From Nocardioides pocheonensis (GTDB lineage: Bacteria; Actinomycetota; Actinomycetes; Propionibacteriales; Nocardioidaceae), in the NCBI RefSeq assembly GCF_003725535.1, contig NZ_RJSF01000046.1, forward strand, positions 35,013 to 99,012: DNA of 64,000 bases, written 5' to 3'. The position numbers and the translations under genes are program-made. The notes beneath the pieces were generated by a model. That model was not told the origin of the DNA, made no database searches, and worked only from the letters and a program-made list of their open reading frames with translations. This document shows, one piece after another, positions 33,666 through 42,848 of the stretch (position 1 is the first letter of the stretch; each line of letters starts with the position of its first letter).

Positions 33666-35390
33666 GTGAACGAGGTCGCGATCCAGCTCCTCGGCCGGTT
33701 CTCGGTCGCCGTCGACGGTGCCCCGATTTCTGGCGACGCTTGGCGAAGTCGGCGCGCAGCCGACGTGGTCAAGCTGCTCGCGCTCTCCCCTGACCGCCGC
33801 CTGCACCGGTCGCAGGTGATGGAGGCGCTCTGGCCCGAGAGCGATCCGCAGGGCTCGGGCGCCAACCTACGCAAGGCGCTGCACTTCGCTCGACGCGCTA
33901 CCGGAGACGAGCAGACCATCGTGAGCCAGCAGGGGGTCCTCGTCCTCTGGCCCGACGCCCAGGTCGACACCGACGTCGAGCGTTTCGAGATCGCAGCTCG
34001 CCGCGCGCTGGCTGAGGGCGACCCTGCGGCTTGCCGAGCTGTCGCGGACCTGTACGGCGGCGACCTCCTTCCCGATGATCGCTACGAGTCCTGGTTGGCT
34101 GAGCCGCACCACCGGTTGCGCCAGCGGTACCTGGATCTCCTTCGGGTCGGAACCTTGTGGGCACGCCTGGCCGAGGAAGACCCCACCGACGAGCAGGCGG
34201 CCCGTTCTCTCATGCGGGCTCATCTCGATGCTGGCGAGCGCCGCGAGGCGATTCGGCGCTTTGAAAGGCTCCGCGAGGCCCTGCACGACCAGCTTGGGGT
34301 CGGGCCGGATCGCGCGACGATCTCCCTTTACGAGGAAGTCCTCGCTGTCGAAGGTGCCCCCAAGCCCACGGAGGCAGAGCGTGCGCACGCCTTGCTGGCG
34401 TGGGCTCTGGTGCACATGAATCGAAACGAGATCGAGGAGGCCGAGCGTGCCGCAGAGGAGGCTCGCGCCATTGCCCTGGACTCCGGCCTGGGCCGGGAAC
34501 TCGGTGAAGCCGCGGTCATCCTGGCCAAAGTCGCCATGGCTCAAGGCCGATGGCGAGAGCGATTCGCCGAGGAACTCGGTGAGTCCATGCGGCTGCGGGC
34601 CAACATGGAGCCCATCGTGTACGACGCCCATCTGTGCCTCGCCGAGTACTACCTCGCGGCCCCAGACGGCTACGAGCTCGCCGCCGACTTCGCGCGCCAG
34701 ATGATGCAGATCGCCGACGAGGCCGGGTCGGCGACCGGCGCCGCGCTCGCCACGCTCATGCTCGGAGAGGCCGAGCTGCTCGGCGGCCACCTCGTCGAGG
34801 CTGAGAAGCACCTCAAGGAGGCGGCCGAGGCCAACGACCGCGAAGGCTGTCTGTCGGGCTCGGCTCTGGCCCGGCAACGGCTCGCTGAAGCCGCCGTGAT
34901 CAACGGCCGCAAGTTCGACGCCAACCGTCTGCTCAACCGTGCTCGTGCCATCGCGGTCCGCTCAGACCTTGCCAGCCACCTCATGGTTCGTGTTTTCGGC
35001 ACCATGATCCGGGCTGCCGATGAGAAGCAGATGCTCACGGTTCTGCGCGTGGCGGAGCGCGAGCTGGGCCAGATGCGTTCGTGCGAGCCGTGCTCGATGG
35101 GCTACCTGACCAGTGCCGCAGCTGCCTGCGCACGAGCCGGGGATCTGAACCGAGCACGCGCCTTCCTCACCGAAGCGGAACGGATCGCGGGCATGTGGCA
35201 AGGCGGTTTGTGGAGCGGCGCCGTCTGGGAGGCCCGCGGCGTACTCCGGCACGCGGAAGGCGCGCATGAACAGGCCCGTGCCATGTACGCAGAGGCCGCG
35301 CAGGAATACACACGCGCCGGGAACGATTCGGATGCTGTCCGGTGCACGGAAGCCGCGAGCCAGTTGCCGAGCCACGCCGCCGCGGAGTAG
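33666..35390 (+). CDS. SARP/BTAD-type transcriptional activator with TPR tail
   Basis: A 574-residue regulator. Residues 1-95 are an OmpR-like winged helix (LLGRFSVAVDGAPISGDAWRSRRAADVVKLLALSPDRRLHRSQVMEALWPES), residues 95-235 the bacterial transcriptional activator domain (RYESWLAEPHHRLRQRYLDLL, LGVGPDRATISLYEEVL), then about 330 residues of helical TPR-like repeats rich in EEAERAAEEAR. It is translated from a GTG with no ATP-binding domain. It is divergent from the DUF4242/TusA/DsrE operon and probably activates it (inference). Confidence 0.88.
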   Translation: MNEVAIQLLGRFSVAVDGAPISGDAWRSRRAADVVKLLALSPDRRLHRSQVMEALWPESDPQGSGANLRKALHFARRATGDEQTIVSQQGVLVLWPDAQVDTDVERFEIAARRALAEGDPAACRAVADLYGGDLLPDDRYESWLAEPHHRLRQRYLDLLRVGTLWARLAEEDPTDEQAARSLMRAHLDAGERREAIRRFERLREALHDQLGVGPDRATISLYEEVLAVEGAPKPTEAERAHALLAWALVHMNRNEIEEAERAAEEARAIALDSGLGRELGEAAVILAKVAMAQGRWRERFAEELGESMRLRANMEPIVYDAHLCLAEYYLAAPDGYELAADFARQMMQIADEAGSATGAALATLMLGEAELLGGHLVEAEKHLKEAAEANDREGCLSGSALARQRLAEAAVINGRKFDANRLLNRARAIAVRSDLASHLMVRVFGTMIRAADEKQMLTVLRVAERELGQMRSCEPCSMGYLTSAAAACARAGDLNRARAFLTEAERIAGMWQGGLWSGAVWEARGVLRHAEGAHEQARAMYAEAAQEYTRAGNDSDAVRCTEAASQLPSHAAAE

Positions 35391-35503
35391 GCGCTCCAAC
35401 GGACGGTGGCCACCGCTCCCCCGGTCACGACCTCGATGCCGCTGATCTTCAGGGGAGGGCCCGAGGTCCCGACAAGTGCCGGCGGTCTCGTCCGCGGGGC
35501 CCC

Positions 35504-36436
35504 TCAGATCGCTCCGAGGTTGAGTCGCCTGGCTTCCTCGGCGGCGCGTTCGGAGGCACGGGCGCGGGTGTAGCGGATGAGCATGTCGGTGCGGGTCCAG
35601 CCGGCGATGGCCATGAGTCCGGATTCGGATCCCCCGGCGGCGAGCCAGCGGTGGGCGGCGGTGTGCCGGAGGCGGTGGGGCCGGAAGCCTTGGACGCCGG
35701 CGCGGGTGGCGCGGCGGCGCAGTGCGCGACTGAGTCCTTCGCGGCCGAACTGCTTGCCGCGGTTGCCCAGCCACAGGTCAGGTGACGCGGCGCGTGGGTG
35801 TTGTTCGCGTTCGGCGAGGTAGCGCAGCAGGGCTTCGGTGGTGGCCTGGCCGATCGGGATGACGCGGCCGCGGCCGCCTTTGCCGCGGCGGATGGTGATG
35901 AGGCGGCTGATGAGGTCGACGTCGTCGAGGTGGAGGTCGGCGACCTCGCCGGATCGGATGGCGGTCTCGAACATCAGTCGGATGATCGCCTCGTCGCGTC
36001 GGTGGTGCAGCGTGTGCGCTGAGGGGGTTGCGCCCTCTTCAAGCTCGGGTACGGCGCAGGTGCGGATGAGGGCGCGAAGTTCGTTGTCGGTGAACGGTTC
36101 GACCAGGGGTGTTTGGACACGGGGTGCCTTCATGCCGGGGAACGGGTTGGACGGGATGTCACCGCCGGCGGTGAGCCAGGTGGCGAAGCGGCGCACGGCT
36201 TGTTGCCGGATGCGGGCGGTGCCAGGCGCATTGCCACCATCGAGCATGCCCGCGACCCATGTATTCAGGGAGGCACGGCTCATCGGGAGCTGATCGGTCT
36301 CGGCGCACCAGCGCAGGTAGCGGGTGGCGCAGTCGGCGTAGACCGCGATGGTGCCGGGGGCCTTGTTCTCGGCGCGGAGCGCGAGCTTCCAGGAGTCGAG
36401 GTGGTCGAGGGCGGCGGTGACGGTCAATTCGGTCAT
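35504..36436 (-). CDS. tyrosine recombinase (XerC-like integrase)
   Basis: A 310-residue recombinase. N-terminal SAM-like domain (LDHLDSWKLALRAENKAPGTIAVYADCATRYL), then the catalytic domain with Arg in AIRSGEVADL, Lys in RRGKGGRGRV, HRLRHTAAHRW, Trp in IAGWTRTDM and the Tyr nucleophile in RYTRA. It lies 175 bp left of the right-hand 36-bp repeat. Start ATG 36436 is chosen because upstream residues do not resemble integrases. It is clearly different from the 16453-17727 integrase. Confidence 0.91.
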   Translation of the reverse strand: MTELTVTAALDHLDSWKLALRAENKAPGTIAVYADCATRYLRWCAETDQLPMSRASLNTWVAGMLDGGNAPGTARIRQQAVRRFATWLTAGGDIPSNPFPGMKAPRVQTPLVEPFTDNELRALIRTCAVPELEEGATPSAHTLHHRRDEAIIRLMFETAIRSGEVADLHLDDVDLISRLITIRRGKGGRGRVIPIGQATTEALLRYLAEREQHPRAASPDLWLGNRGKQFGREGLSRALRRRATRAGVQGFRPHRLRHTAAHRWLAAGGSESGLMAIAGWTRTDMLIRYTRARASERAAEEARRLNLGAI

Positions 36437-36571
36437 GGCCGCACTGCACAGCCAGCCCTCGTCCGGGCTCACCGCCGGGATGGCGGCTGTGAAGGTGATG
36501 GGTGGACCAGTCGGTCCCGGTTGTCCGGAAAACCCGTCACTAAGTGGACACTTGATCAAGTTCGTAAATGC

Positions 36572-36607
36572 TTTCAGGCTCGGAATCCGTAGATTCCGAG
36601 CCTGAAA
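36572..36607 (-). terminator. 15-bp hairpin beside the right tRNA-type repeat
   Basis: Arms 36572-36586 and 36593-36607 (TTTCAGGCTCGGAAT and complement) are perfect with a 6-nt loop. It is 3 bp from the repeat and would serve as the tRNA terminator on the minus strand. A different hairpin occupies the same place next to copy 1. Confidence 0.65.
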
Positions 36608-36610
36608 TTC

Positions 36611-36646
36611 GTAGCGGGGGCAGGATTTGAACCTGCGACCTCTGGA
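36611..36646 (-). repeat. attachment-site repeat (tRNA 3' end), copy 2
   Basis: Identical over 36 bp to 17708-17743, 18,903 bp away in the same orientation. It contains T-arm and acceptor stem of a tRNA but no anticodon arm on its right, so it is another att core rather than the tRNA gene itself. The next 270 bp have no gene. Confidence 0.85.
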
Positions 36647-36917
36647 TGAAGTCAGCCACCTACCCGCGGTTGCTCGTCAGTGCCCGATCCAGCGCATCCT
36701 TGCTGGTAGCGCTTGCGACTGGGCGCTCTGACGATGCTCACTGTAACCCGTCGATACTCACCGTCGCGCAGGAGTATCTGGCCCGTTGATGGCCCCTGAT
36801 CGAATCTCACCGCTGGCCAGCCCAGGTACGGCACTGCGCGTCGCGAGATACCCACACCGCCGTTTCGCGGATGTCCGGATCAGCCGATGAGCGGGCACAG
36901 GGGCTTTGTAGCTCCGT

Positions 36918-37877
36918 TCAGCCGCGGTTTAGTGCTTTGTCTAGTGCTGCGGTTCGAGCCTCGAGGAAGGTCCGGGAGACGGCGGCTTTGGCTTGGATGG
37001 AGTCGAAGTTGTGGTACGCACCGGGTACGACGTGCAGCGTGGTGGCGACGCCGGCTTGCTGCAGGCGGTGGGCGTAGGTGACGTCCTCATCGTGGAACAG
37101 GTCGTTGGTGCCGACGCCAATCCATGCGGGCGGAAGGCCGGCGAGGTCCTCGTAGCGGGCGGGCGCGGCCAGCGGGGGCACGTTGCCGCCAGCGGTGGCC
37201 GGACCGAGGTAGGAGCGCCAGCCGAACCGGTTGCTGGCCGGGCTCCAGATGCGGAGCCTCCGCGGGTTGATGTCGGTGCGGGTGGTGGTCCGGTCGTCGA
37301 GCATCGGGTAGGACAGCATTTGCAGGACCGGATGGATCTCGCCGCGTTCTCTGGCCAGTAGTGCCAGCGCGGCGGCCAGACCTCCGCCGGCGCTCTCGCC
37401 GCCGATGGCGATGCGTGCGGGGTCGATGTCGGGCTGGCGGGCGAGCCATCGCAGTGCGGTGTAGCAGTCATCCAGTGGCGTGGGGAACGGGTGTTCGGGG
37501 GCGAGCCGGTACTCCACCGAGACGACGACGATGCCCAGCTGATCGGCGATCCGGCGGCAGAAGTCGCTGTCCTGCGCCGCGTCGCCGAGCACCATTCCGC
37601 CGCCGTGGATCCACAACAGTGCCGGAGTTCGAGGCCTGGGCGACGGCGGTCGGAAGACGTGTACGGACACGTCGGCGTCCACGGAGACGACCTGCGCGTC
37701 CAGCCGTCGACCGCGCCCGGTGAGCTTGGTCAGGACGCGGAGCGTGGAAAGCGTTCGGGCGTTGATGATGGTGCGGGGAAGGAACCGCGCGCCGCGCAGC
37801 TCTGGGTGGAAGGGCTGCTCGGCCGTCACGTTCTTGTCGGATGGAGGGCGTGCTGGTTGTTTGCTGCGCTGCTTCAT
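36918..37877 (-). CDS. alpha/beta hydrolase of the hormone-sensitive-lipase family
   Basis: A 319-residue esterase/lipase. The oxyanion box is WIHGGGMVLGDA, the nucleophile elbow GGESAGGGLAAAL (Ser in GESAG), and the acid/base residues lie in FHDEDVTYA and PGAYHNFD. The length and HGGG motif place it in family IV esterases. Just outside the tRNA-repeat segment, divergent to nothing and followed by an SDR gene on the same strand 50 bp on. Confidence 0.92.
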   Translation of the reverse strand: MKQRSKQPARPPSDKNVTAEQPFHPELRGARFLPRTIINARTLSTLRVLTKLTGRGRRLDAQVVSVDADVSVHVFRPPSPRPRTPALLWIHGGGMVLGDAAQDSDFCRRIADQLGIVVVSVEYRLAPEHPFPTPLDDCYTALRWLARQPDIDPARIAIGGESAGGGLAAALALLARERGEIHPVLQMLSYPMLDDRTTTRTDINPRRLRIWSPASNRFGWRSYLGPATAGGNVPPLAAPARYEDLAGLPPAWIGVGTNDLFHDEDVTYAHRLQQAGVATTLHVVPGAYHNFDSIQAKAAVSRTFLEARTAALDKALNRG

Positions 37878-37927
37878 GACTCTCCTCGGGAGATCTGCAA
37901 AACGAGTGGTGGGTGGATTCAGCAGAG

Positions 37928-38749
37928 TCAGGTCGGCATCTTGTTGAACCGGCGGATGACGCGGTCGAAGCTGCGGGCCGGGGCGACGCGGTAGACCGCG
38001 TTGATGGTCCGGGCGGTCGTGCCGGCGGTGCGTCGTAGCTTGGGGTTCCGGTCGGTGGCCGCCGCGAGGATCACCTTGGCGACCACGGCGGGGTCGTCGC
38101 CGTTGCTGAGGTTCTTGGCGAGCAGCTCGTCGTAGTTGCGCCGTCCCGCCGCGTAGAGCGGCATGGGGGTGTCGGCCTCCACGCTGTGGCCGGCGAACGG
38201 GGTGTTGATCGGGCCCGGCTCGACGAGCAGGACCCGGATGCCTTGGTCGCGGACCTCGTGGTCCAGCGACTGGGAGTAGCCGTTGACCGCGTGCTTGGTC
38301 GCGACGTAGAGAGTCATGAAAGGGCTCGGGATGAACCCGCTGAGGGAGGACACATTGATGATGCGTCCGCTGCCTTGGGCGCGCATGTGCGGCAGCACCG
38401 CCTTGGACATCCGCATGACCCCGTAGACATTGATGTCGAAGATGTCCTCCGTTTGGGCGATCGAGAACTCCTCCGCTGCCCCCGTTGAGCCGACACCGGC
38501 GTTGTTGACCAGGACGTCGATGCGCCCGAACCGGTCGATCACCTCCTTGACCGCCAAGGCGACCGATTCGTCGCTAGTCACGTCGAGGTCAAGGTAAGTG
38601 ACCCCCGCGGGGGCGGTGAGACGCGCGGTGTTGCGGCCGGTTCCGATCACATCGAAACCTGCTGCGACCAAGGCGACCGCCGTGGCTTTGCCGATGCCTG
38701 ACGAGGCGCCGGTTACCAGCGCGACCTGCGAAGTAGTGAGGTTGCTCAT
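37928..38749 (-). CDS. short-chain dehydrogenase/reductase
   Basis: A 273-residue classical SDR: TGASSGIGKATAVALV (NAD(P) site), NNAGVGSTGAAEE, Ser in INVSSLSGFIPSPF, and YVATKHAVNG (YxxxK). It is divergent from a TetR gene with two operator-like repeats between them, so its expression is probably controlled by that regulator. The substrate is unknown, though it may share a pathway with the lipase downstream of it. Confidence 0.92.
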   Translation of the reverse strand: MSNLTTSQVALVTGASSGIGKATAVALVAAGFDVIGTGRNTARLTAPAGVTYLDLDVTSDESVALAVKEVIDRFGRIDVLVNNAGVGSTGAAEEFSIAQTEDIFDINVYGVMRMSKAVLPHMRAQGSGRIINVSSLSGFIPSPFMTLYVATKHAVNGYSQSLDHEVRDQGIRVLLVEPGPINTPFAGHSVEADTPMPLYAAGRRNYDELLAKNLSNGDDPAVVAKVILAAATDRNPKLRRTAGTTARTINAVYRVAPARSFDRVIRRFNKMPT

Positions 38750-38766
38750 GAGATCTCCTGTGGTCG

Positions 38767-38814
38767 AAGTACACCGATCAGTGTACTTCTGAGACGGTAC
38801 ACCGTTCGGTTTAC
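38767..38814. promoter_or_regulatory. two TetR-type operators
   Basis: 38767-38788 has AAGTACAC/GTGTACTT arms around a 6-bp centre; 38797-38814 reads GTACACCGTTCGGTTTAC, a second near-palindrome. Both lie between the SDR and TetR genes and would cover both promoters. Confidence 0.72.
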
Positions 38815-38845
38815 TTTCCGCAAGAGGCGACCTACAATCGAGGCC

Positions 38846-39412
38846 GTGACCACCACCACCCAGACCCGCAAGCCGGGAGCGCGCGCCAGGCTCATCGCCG
38901 CAGCCGAGCGCCTCTTCTATGCCGAGGGCATTCACGCCGTCGGTGTCGACAGGCTGTGCGCCGAAGCCGGGGTGTCCAAGCGGTCGCTCTACCAACATTT
39001 CGGGGGCAAGGACGACGTCGTGACCGCCATGGTGCAGGCACGAGCAGACGAGTTCGGACGCCAACTGACCGGTGAAAATCGGTCGCCTCGGGGGCGGGTC
39101 CTGGTCGTCTTCGAGGCGCTGGACCGCGGCTCTGAGGCACCCGACTTCCACGGGTGCCCCTTCGTCGGCGCCGTGACCGAGCTGAAGGATCGCGATCATC
39201 CTGCCGCACGGCTCGCGCGCGAGCAGAAGAACCGACTCACCGAATACTTCCAAGCCGCCCTGATCGACGGCGGGGCCCGCGATCCCGGCCTGCTCGCACC
39301 CCAGCTCACCCTGATCTTCGACGGCGCCAGCGCCCACGCAATGATGCATTTCGGATCGACGCCGGCGACTCGTCAAGCGGTCGAGACGCTGCTGAGTGCA
39401 CACGGAATGTGA
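38846..39412 (+). CDS. TetR family transcriptional regulator
   Basis: A 188-residue regulator with HTH RLFYAEGIHAVGVDRLCAEAGVSKRSLYQHFGGKDDVVTAMV and a C-terminal TetR_C ligand domain (QKNRLTEYFQAALIDGG). GTG start. It is divergent from the SDR gene and should bind the twin operators between them. Confidence 0.9.
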   Translation: MTTTTQTRKPGARARLIAAAERLFYAEGIHAVGVDRLCAEAGVSKRSLYQHFGGKDDVVTAMVQARADEFGRQLTGENRSPRGRVLVVFEALDRGSEAPDFHGCPFVGAVTELKDRDHPAARLAREQKNRLTEYFQAALIDGGARDPGLLAPQLTLIFDGASAHAMMHFGSTPATRQAVETLLSAHGM

Positions 39413-39474
39413 CCGAAGCCGGTACCGAGCCTGGAATTCCTCAAGCGCCAGGGACCGAGCGCCTCGCACCAAGA

Positions 39475-40434
39475 TCAGCCCGTCTGCGCCGGGGCGCCTC
39501 GGAACGTGCGTCGGTAGGCGAGCGGGGAGACACCGATCGCGGCGTTGAGGTGCTCGCGCAAGGACGTGCCACCCGCGAAGCCGACCCGGGCGGCGACCTC
39601 ATCGACCGCGAGGTCCGTGGATTCCAGCAGATGCCGAGCGCGGCCGACGCGCTGCTGGATCAGCCACCGGCCCGGGCTCATGCCCACCTCCTCGTTGAAG
39701 CGGCGCGTGAAGGTGCGCACGCTCATGTGGGAGTGCGAGGCCAGATCGGCGAGCGTCAGGGGGTGATGGAGGTTCTCCAGGACCCACTGGCGCGCGGCGG
39801 AGGTCCCGCTCGAGGTGTTCTGGGGAACGGGATGCTCGATGTACTGCGCCTGGCCGCCGTCGCGCCACGGAGGGGCGACGCAGATCCTCGCCACCTGGTT
39901 CGCGATCTCGCTGCCGTGGTCCGCGCGAACGAGGTGCAGGCAGACGTCGATGCCGGACGCTGCGCCTGCCGAGGTCAGTACGTCCCCGTCATCGACGAAT
40001 AGGACGTCCGGGTCGAGCGCCACCTGCGGGTACCACTCACGGAAGAGGTCAACGAGGCACCAGTGCGTCGTCGCCGGTCTTCCGTCCAGCAGTCCTGCTG
40101 CTGCCAGCACGAAGGCGCCCGAGCAGATCGACACGATGCGCGTCCCGGGCGACATGAACCTGAGCGCGTGCGCGAGGGCTGTCGGCGCCGCCCGGCTGAT
40201 CTCAGAGGTCTCGAACGGCGGGACGATGACCGTGTCCGCGGTGCGCAGCACCTCGGGACCGTGCTCGACGGTGATCGAGAAGTCGGCGTTGGTCCGCACC
40301 GCGCGGCCGTCTGCGGAGCAGGTCAGGACCTCGTAACGACCGAACGCGGCTCCGAAGACGCGGTGCGGGATACCCAGCTCGAAGGGATAGACCCCGTCGG
40401 GGGCGAGGACGACGACACGATGAGCAGTGGTCAT
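39475..40434 (-). CDS. GlxA-like AraC family regulator (DJ-1/PfpI + AraC HTH)
   Basis: A 319-residue activator. Residues 1-185 form a DJ-1/PfpI-type domain (VVVLAPDGVYPFELGIPHRVFG, nucleophile elbow ICSGAFVLAAAGLLDGR with Cys). Residues 215-310 are an AraC double HTH (LADLASHSHMSVRTFTRRFNEEVGMSPGRWLIQQRV, EVAARVGFAGGTSLREHLNAAIGVSP). Such proteins sense small molecules. Its target genes are not evident, the neighbouring enoyl-CoA hydratase being the nearest. Confidence 0.9.
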   Translation of the reverse strand: MTTAHRVVVLAPDGVYPFELGIPHRVFGAAFGRYEVLTCSADGRAVRTNADFSITVEHGPEVLRTADTVIVPPFETSEISRAAPTALAHALRFMSPGTRIVSICSGAFVLAAAGLLDGRPATTHWCLVDLFREWYPQVALDPDVLFVDDGDVLTSAGAASGIDVCLHLVRADHGSEIANQVARICVAPPWRDGGQAQYIEHPVPQNTSSGTSAARQWVLENLHHPLTLADLASHSHMSVRTFTRRFNEEVGMSPGRWLIQQRVGRARHLLESTDLAVDEVAARVGFAGGTSLREHLNAAIGVSPLAYRRTFRGAPAQTG

Positions 40435-40480
40435 GGCAGGATCCCGTCGCAAGAGGCAGAACGAGCCATCATACGCCGAC

Positions 40481-41482
40481 TCAATCGCTCGAGCCGCCTC
40501 CCATACGACCCGAGCTGAGTGCCCGTTCGTACGTCTCCCGATTCAGCAGAGGGAGCTCGCCAGTGGCGTTCGTCGTGGCGATGTACTCACGCATCCGGCC
40601 CTGAGCCTCCTTCGACTGATCCCGCACCAGGAACTCTCCGTGCTCGAACTGCAAGCCGCGTTCGAGGGGCAGGGTGCTGCCGAAGTAGACCGAGCGCTTG
40701 ATCGCCCCGAGCGACTTCTTCGCTCGCAGGCTCATGTACTCGGCGCGCTCGATCGAGCGCGCCAGTACCTGGTCCTGAGGGACCACTTCGTCGATCGCGC
40801 CGAGCGCGAGGGCCTCTGCCGGGGTGAACGCACGACCTTCGAGAACGGCGACGAGCGCCTGCTGCGTGCCGATCAGGCGAGGCAGTCGCTGAGAGCCGCC
40901 GCCACCCGGCGTCAGGGCGAGCAGGACCTCTGACAGACCGATCGCATAGTCCCCATCCGCCATGATGCGCAGGTCACACGCCCAGGCCAGTTCGGCGCCG
41001 ACGGCGAGAGCCGACCCGTTGAGAGCCGCGATGAAGATGGTGCCGCTTGCATTCATCTTCAGGAACGTCGCGTGGAAGCTGTCGAGCTGCAGGAGAGTCT
41101 TCAGGCGGGTCCTTCTTGCGAGGGTTCTGACAACCGGCAGTCGGTTGATGAGCCTCGCCATGCGTGCGACCAGTCGAGCGAGGCGGGTGTTGATCGGCGG
41201 GAATCCGGTTCCACCTTCCTGGAGCCAGGCGACATCGGAGTGGCTCAAGAAACGTTCAGGATGCGTGCCCGTGAAGATGACCGCGTGAATGTCGGGATCG
41301 CGGTCGACCCGATCGACCAGCTCCTTGAGCTCTTTGGCCATCGTGGCGTCGAACAGGGCATGTGGGCCCCCGTCGAGACGGGCGATAAGCACCCCGGTCT
41401 CGCCCTCGACGGCGATGTGCCCTTCGGGCTGCGTGCCAGATCCATGTGGACCACCGACCGCCGGCGAGTGGGACCCGGTCAT
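40481..41482 (-). CDS. enoyl-CoA hydratase/isomerase family protein
   Basis: A 333-residue crotonase-fold enzyme. The oxyanion holes are seen at RFLSHSDVAWL and AALNGSALAVGAELAWACDLRIMADGDYAIGLSEV, and the C-terminal helix follows. It is longer than simple hydratases, with 30 extra residues at the N-terminus. Start ATG 41482 overlaps the oxidoreductase stop by 4 bp, so the pair is co-translated. The chemistry may be isomerisation or hydration of an acyl-CoA. Confidence 0.88.
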   Translation of the reverse strand: MTGSHSPAVGGPHGSGTQPEGHIAVEGETGVLIARLDGGPHALFDATMAKELKELVDRVDRDPDIHAVIFTGTHPERFLSHSDVAWLQEGGTGFPPINTRLARLVARMARLINRLPVVRTLARRTRLKTLLQLDSFHATFLKMNASGTIFIAALNGSALAVGAELAWACDLRIMADGDYAIGLSEVLLALTPGGGGSQRLPRLIGTQQALVAVLEGRAFTPAEALALGAIDEVVPQDQVLARSIERAEYMSLRAKKSLGAIKRSVYFGSTLPLERGLQFEHGEFLVRDQSKEAQGRMREYIATTNATGELPLLNRETYERALSSGRMGGGSSD

Positions 41483-42450
41483 GACGGTCCCCCGACGGTG
41501 AGCACGATCTTGCCTGTGGTCCGGCCGGTCTCGCCGAGGGCATGGGCCTTCGCGGCCTCGGCGAGGGGGAATGTCGCCTCGATGTGGGCGTGGAGCGCAC
41601 CGGCTTCGACGAGCTCGGCGATGGCTTGCATTCCTGCGCGGTCGTCCTCGACGAGAAGCCTCTCGAACCGGATACCGCGCTCGGTGATGTCAGCCAGCTC
41701 CTCGGGCTCGATGGGCACAGGAAGGATCGAGACGAGGGTGCCGCCCGGTCGTATCACGGCGAGCGAGCGGGCGCGGCCAGCGGTGTCCATGGAGATCGAG
41801 TCGAGGACCACGTCGATGTCCTTCACCGCCTCGGCGACGTCTACCGTCTGGTAGTCGATGGCCTCGTCTACCCCGAGAGAGAGCAGGAAGTCGTGCTTGG
41901 CGGCGCTGGCGGTTCCGATGACATACGCGCCGCGGGACCTTGCGATCTGGACAGCCAGATGGCCGACTCCACCCGCCGCCGCGTGGATGAGGACCCGTTG
42001 ACCTGGCTGGACATCGGCGGTCTCGACGAGTGCCTGGTAAGCGGTCAGTGCGGCAAGCGGCAGGGCCCCGGCCTGGACGTGGTCGATTCCGGCAGGCTTG
42101 TGGACGAACGCCCGGGCGGGGGCGGTCACGTATTCCGCGTGGGCGCCGACTCCGCGCGGGTAGGGCAGCATGCCGAATACCTCGTCGCCCGGTTTGAACA
42201 CGGTGACACCGGTGCCAATAGCCTCGACCACGCCGGACACGTCCCAGCCGAGTACGGCCGGCAACATGTCGACACTCATCGGAACAGCCCGGTTCCACCA
42301 GTCGGTCGGGTTGAGGCCGGAGGCCCGGACGGCGATCAGGATCTCGCTCAGGCCCGGTGTGGGCCGGGGCACCTCCACCTCCTCGAGGACCTCTGGAGGC
42401 CCGTGGATCTCTTGGCGAATGGCTCGCATGGTCGTGGCGGTCGTCGTCAT
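41479..42450 (-). CDS. NADP-dependent oxidoreductase (quinone-oxidoreductase family)
   Basis: A 323-residue MDR protein: MRAIRQEIHGPPEVLEEVEV start, VLGWDVSGVVEAIG in the GroES-like fold, cofactor loop HAAAGGVGHLAVQIARSRGAYVIGTA, ending GKIVLTVG. No zinc ligands. Upstream residues beyond ATG 42450 do not fit. It forms an operon with the enoyl-CoA hydratase gene and is preceded, on the same strand, by an HxlR regulator. Confidence 0.9.
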   Translation of the reverse strand: MTTTATTMRAIRQEIHGPPEVLEEVEVPRPTPGLSEILIAVRASGLNPTDWWNRAVPMSVDMLPAVLGWDVSGVVEAIGTGVTVFKPGDEVFGMLPYPRGVGAHAEYVTAPARAFVHKPAGIDHVQAGALPLAALTAYQALVETADVQPGQRVLIHAAAGGVGHLAVQIARSRGAYVIGTASAAKHDFLLSLGVDEAIDYQTVDVAEAVKDIDVVLDSISMDTAGRARSLAVIRPGGTLVSILPVPIEPEELADITERGIRFERLLVEDDRAGMQAIAELVEAGALHAHIEATFPLAEAAKAHALGETGRTTGKIVLTVGGPS

Positions 42451-42578
42451 GCTTCCAGCGTGTCCGGCCCCGCCACACGACGCCATGGCACGATTGCCAT
42501 CTTTCGACGAGATCACGCCACGGCCTGCAGGCAAGTCCGGAGACCTGCACCACGGGCCGCTTTGCAGACCAGCAGGCT

Positions 42579-42848
42579 TCACCGCTCCCACCGCTCCTCC
42601 CACTGCATCATCGCGGCGAGAATCGGCAGGAGGTCGCGGCCCTTGTCGGTCAGCACGTACTCGTATCGGTCGGGCGCACTCTGGTACTTGCGCCGCTCGA
42701 CTATCTCGGCGCTGGTCAGCCACTTCAGGCGCTCCGAGAGAACCTTGCGGGAGATGCCGAGGTGTCTCTGGAAGTCTTCGAATCGGCATACGCCGAGCGC
42801 CCCTTGCGCGACGATCTCGAGATCCCACGAGCGCTTGAGGATGTTCAC
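42579..42848 (-). CDS. HxlR family regulator, slightly short
   Basis: An 89-residue winged-helix protein: WDLEIVAQGALGVCRFEDFQRHLGISRKVLSERLKWLTSAEIVERRKYQSAPDRYEYVLTDKGRDLLPIL contains the HxlR core. The first 10-15 residues usual in the family, including the conserved Cys-Pro start, are missing; GTG 42848 overlaps the stop of the upstream small frame. It may be intact with a short N-terminus or N-terminally damaged. It lies upstream of the oxidoreductase gene and probably regulates it. Confidence 0.75.
   Translation of the reverse strand: MNILKRSWDLEIVAQGALGVCRFEDFQRHLGISRKVLSERLKWLTSAEIVERRKYQSAPDRYEYVLTDKGRDLLPILAAMMQWEERWER

Noticed and set aside
36611-36646. A complete tRNA gene at the right repeat
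   Set aside because: Same reason: no anticodon or D-arm follows on the minus strand.
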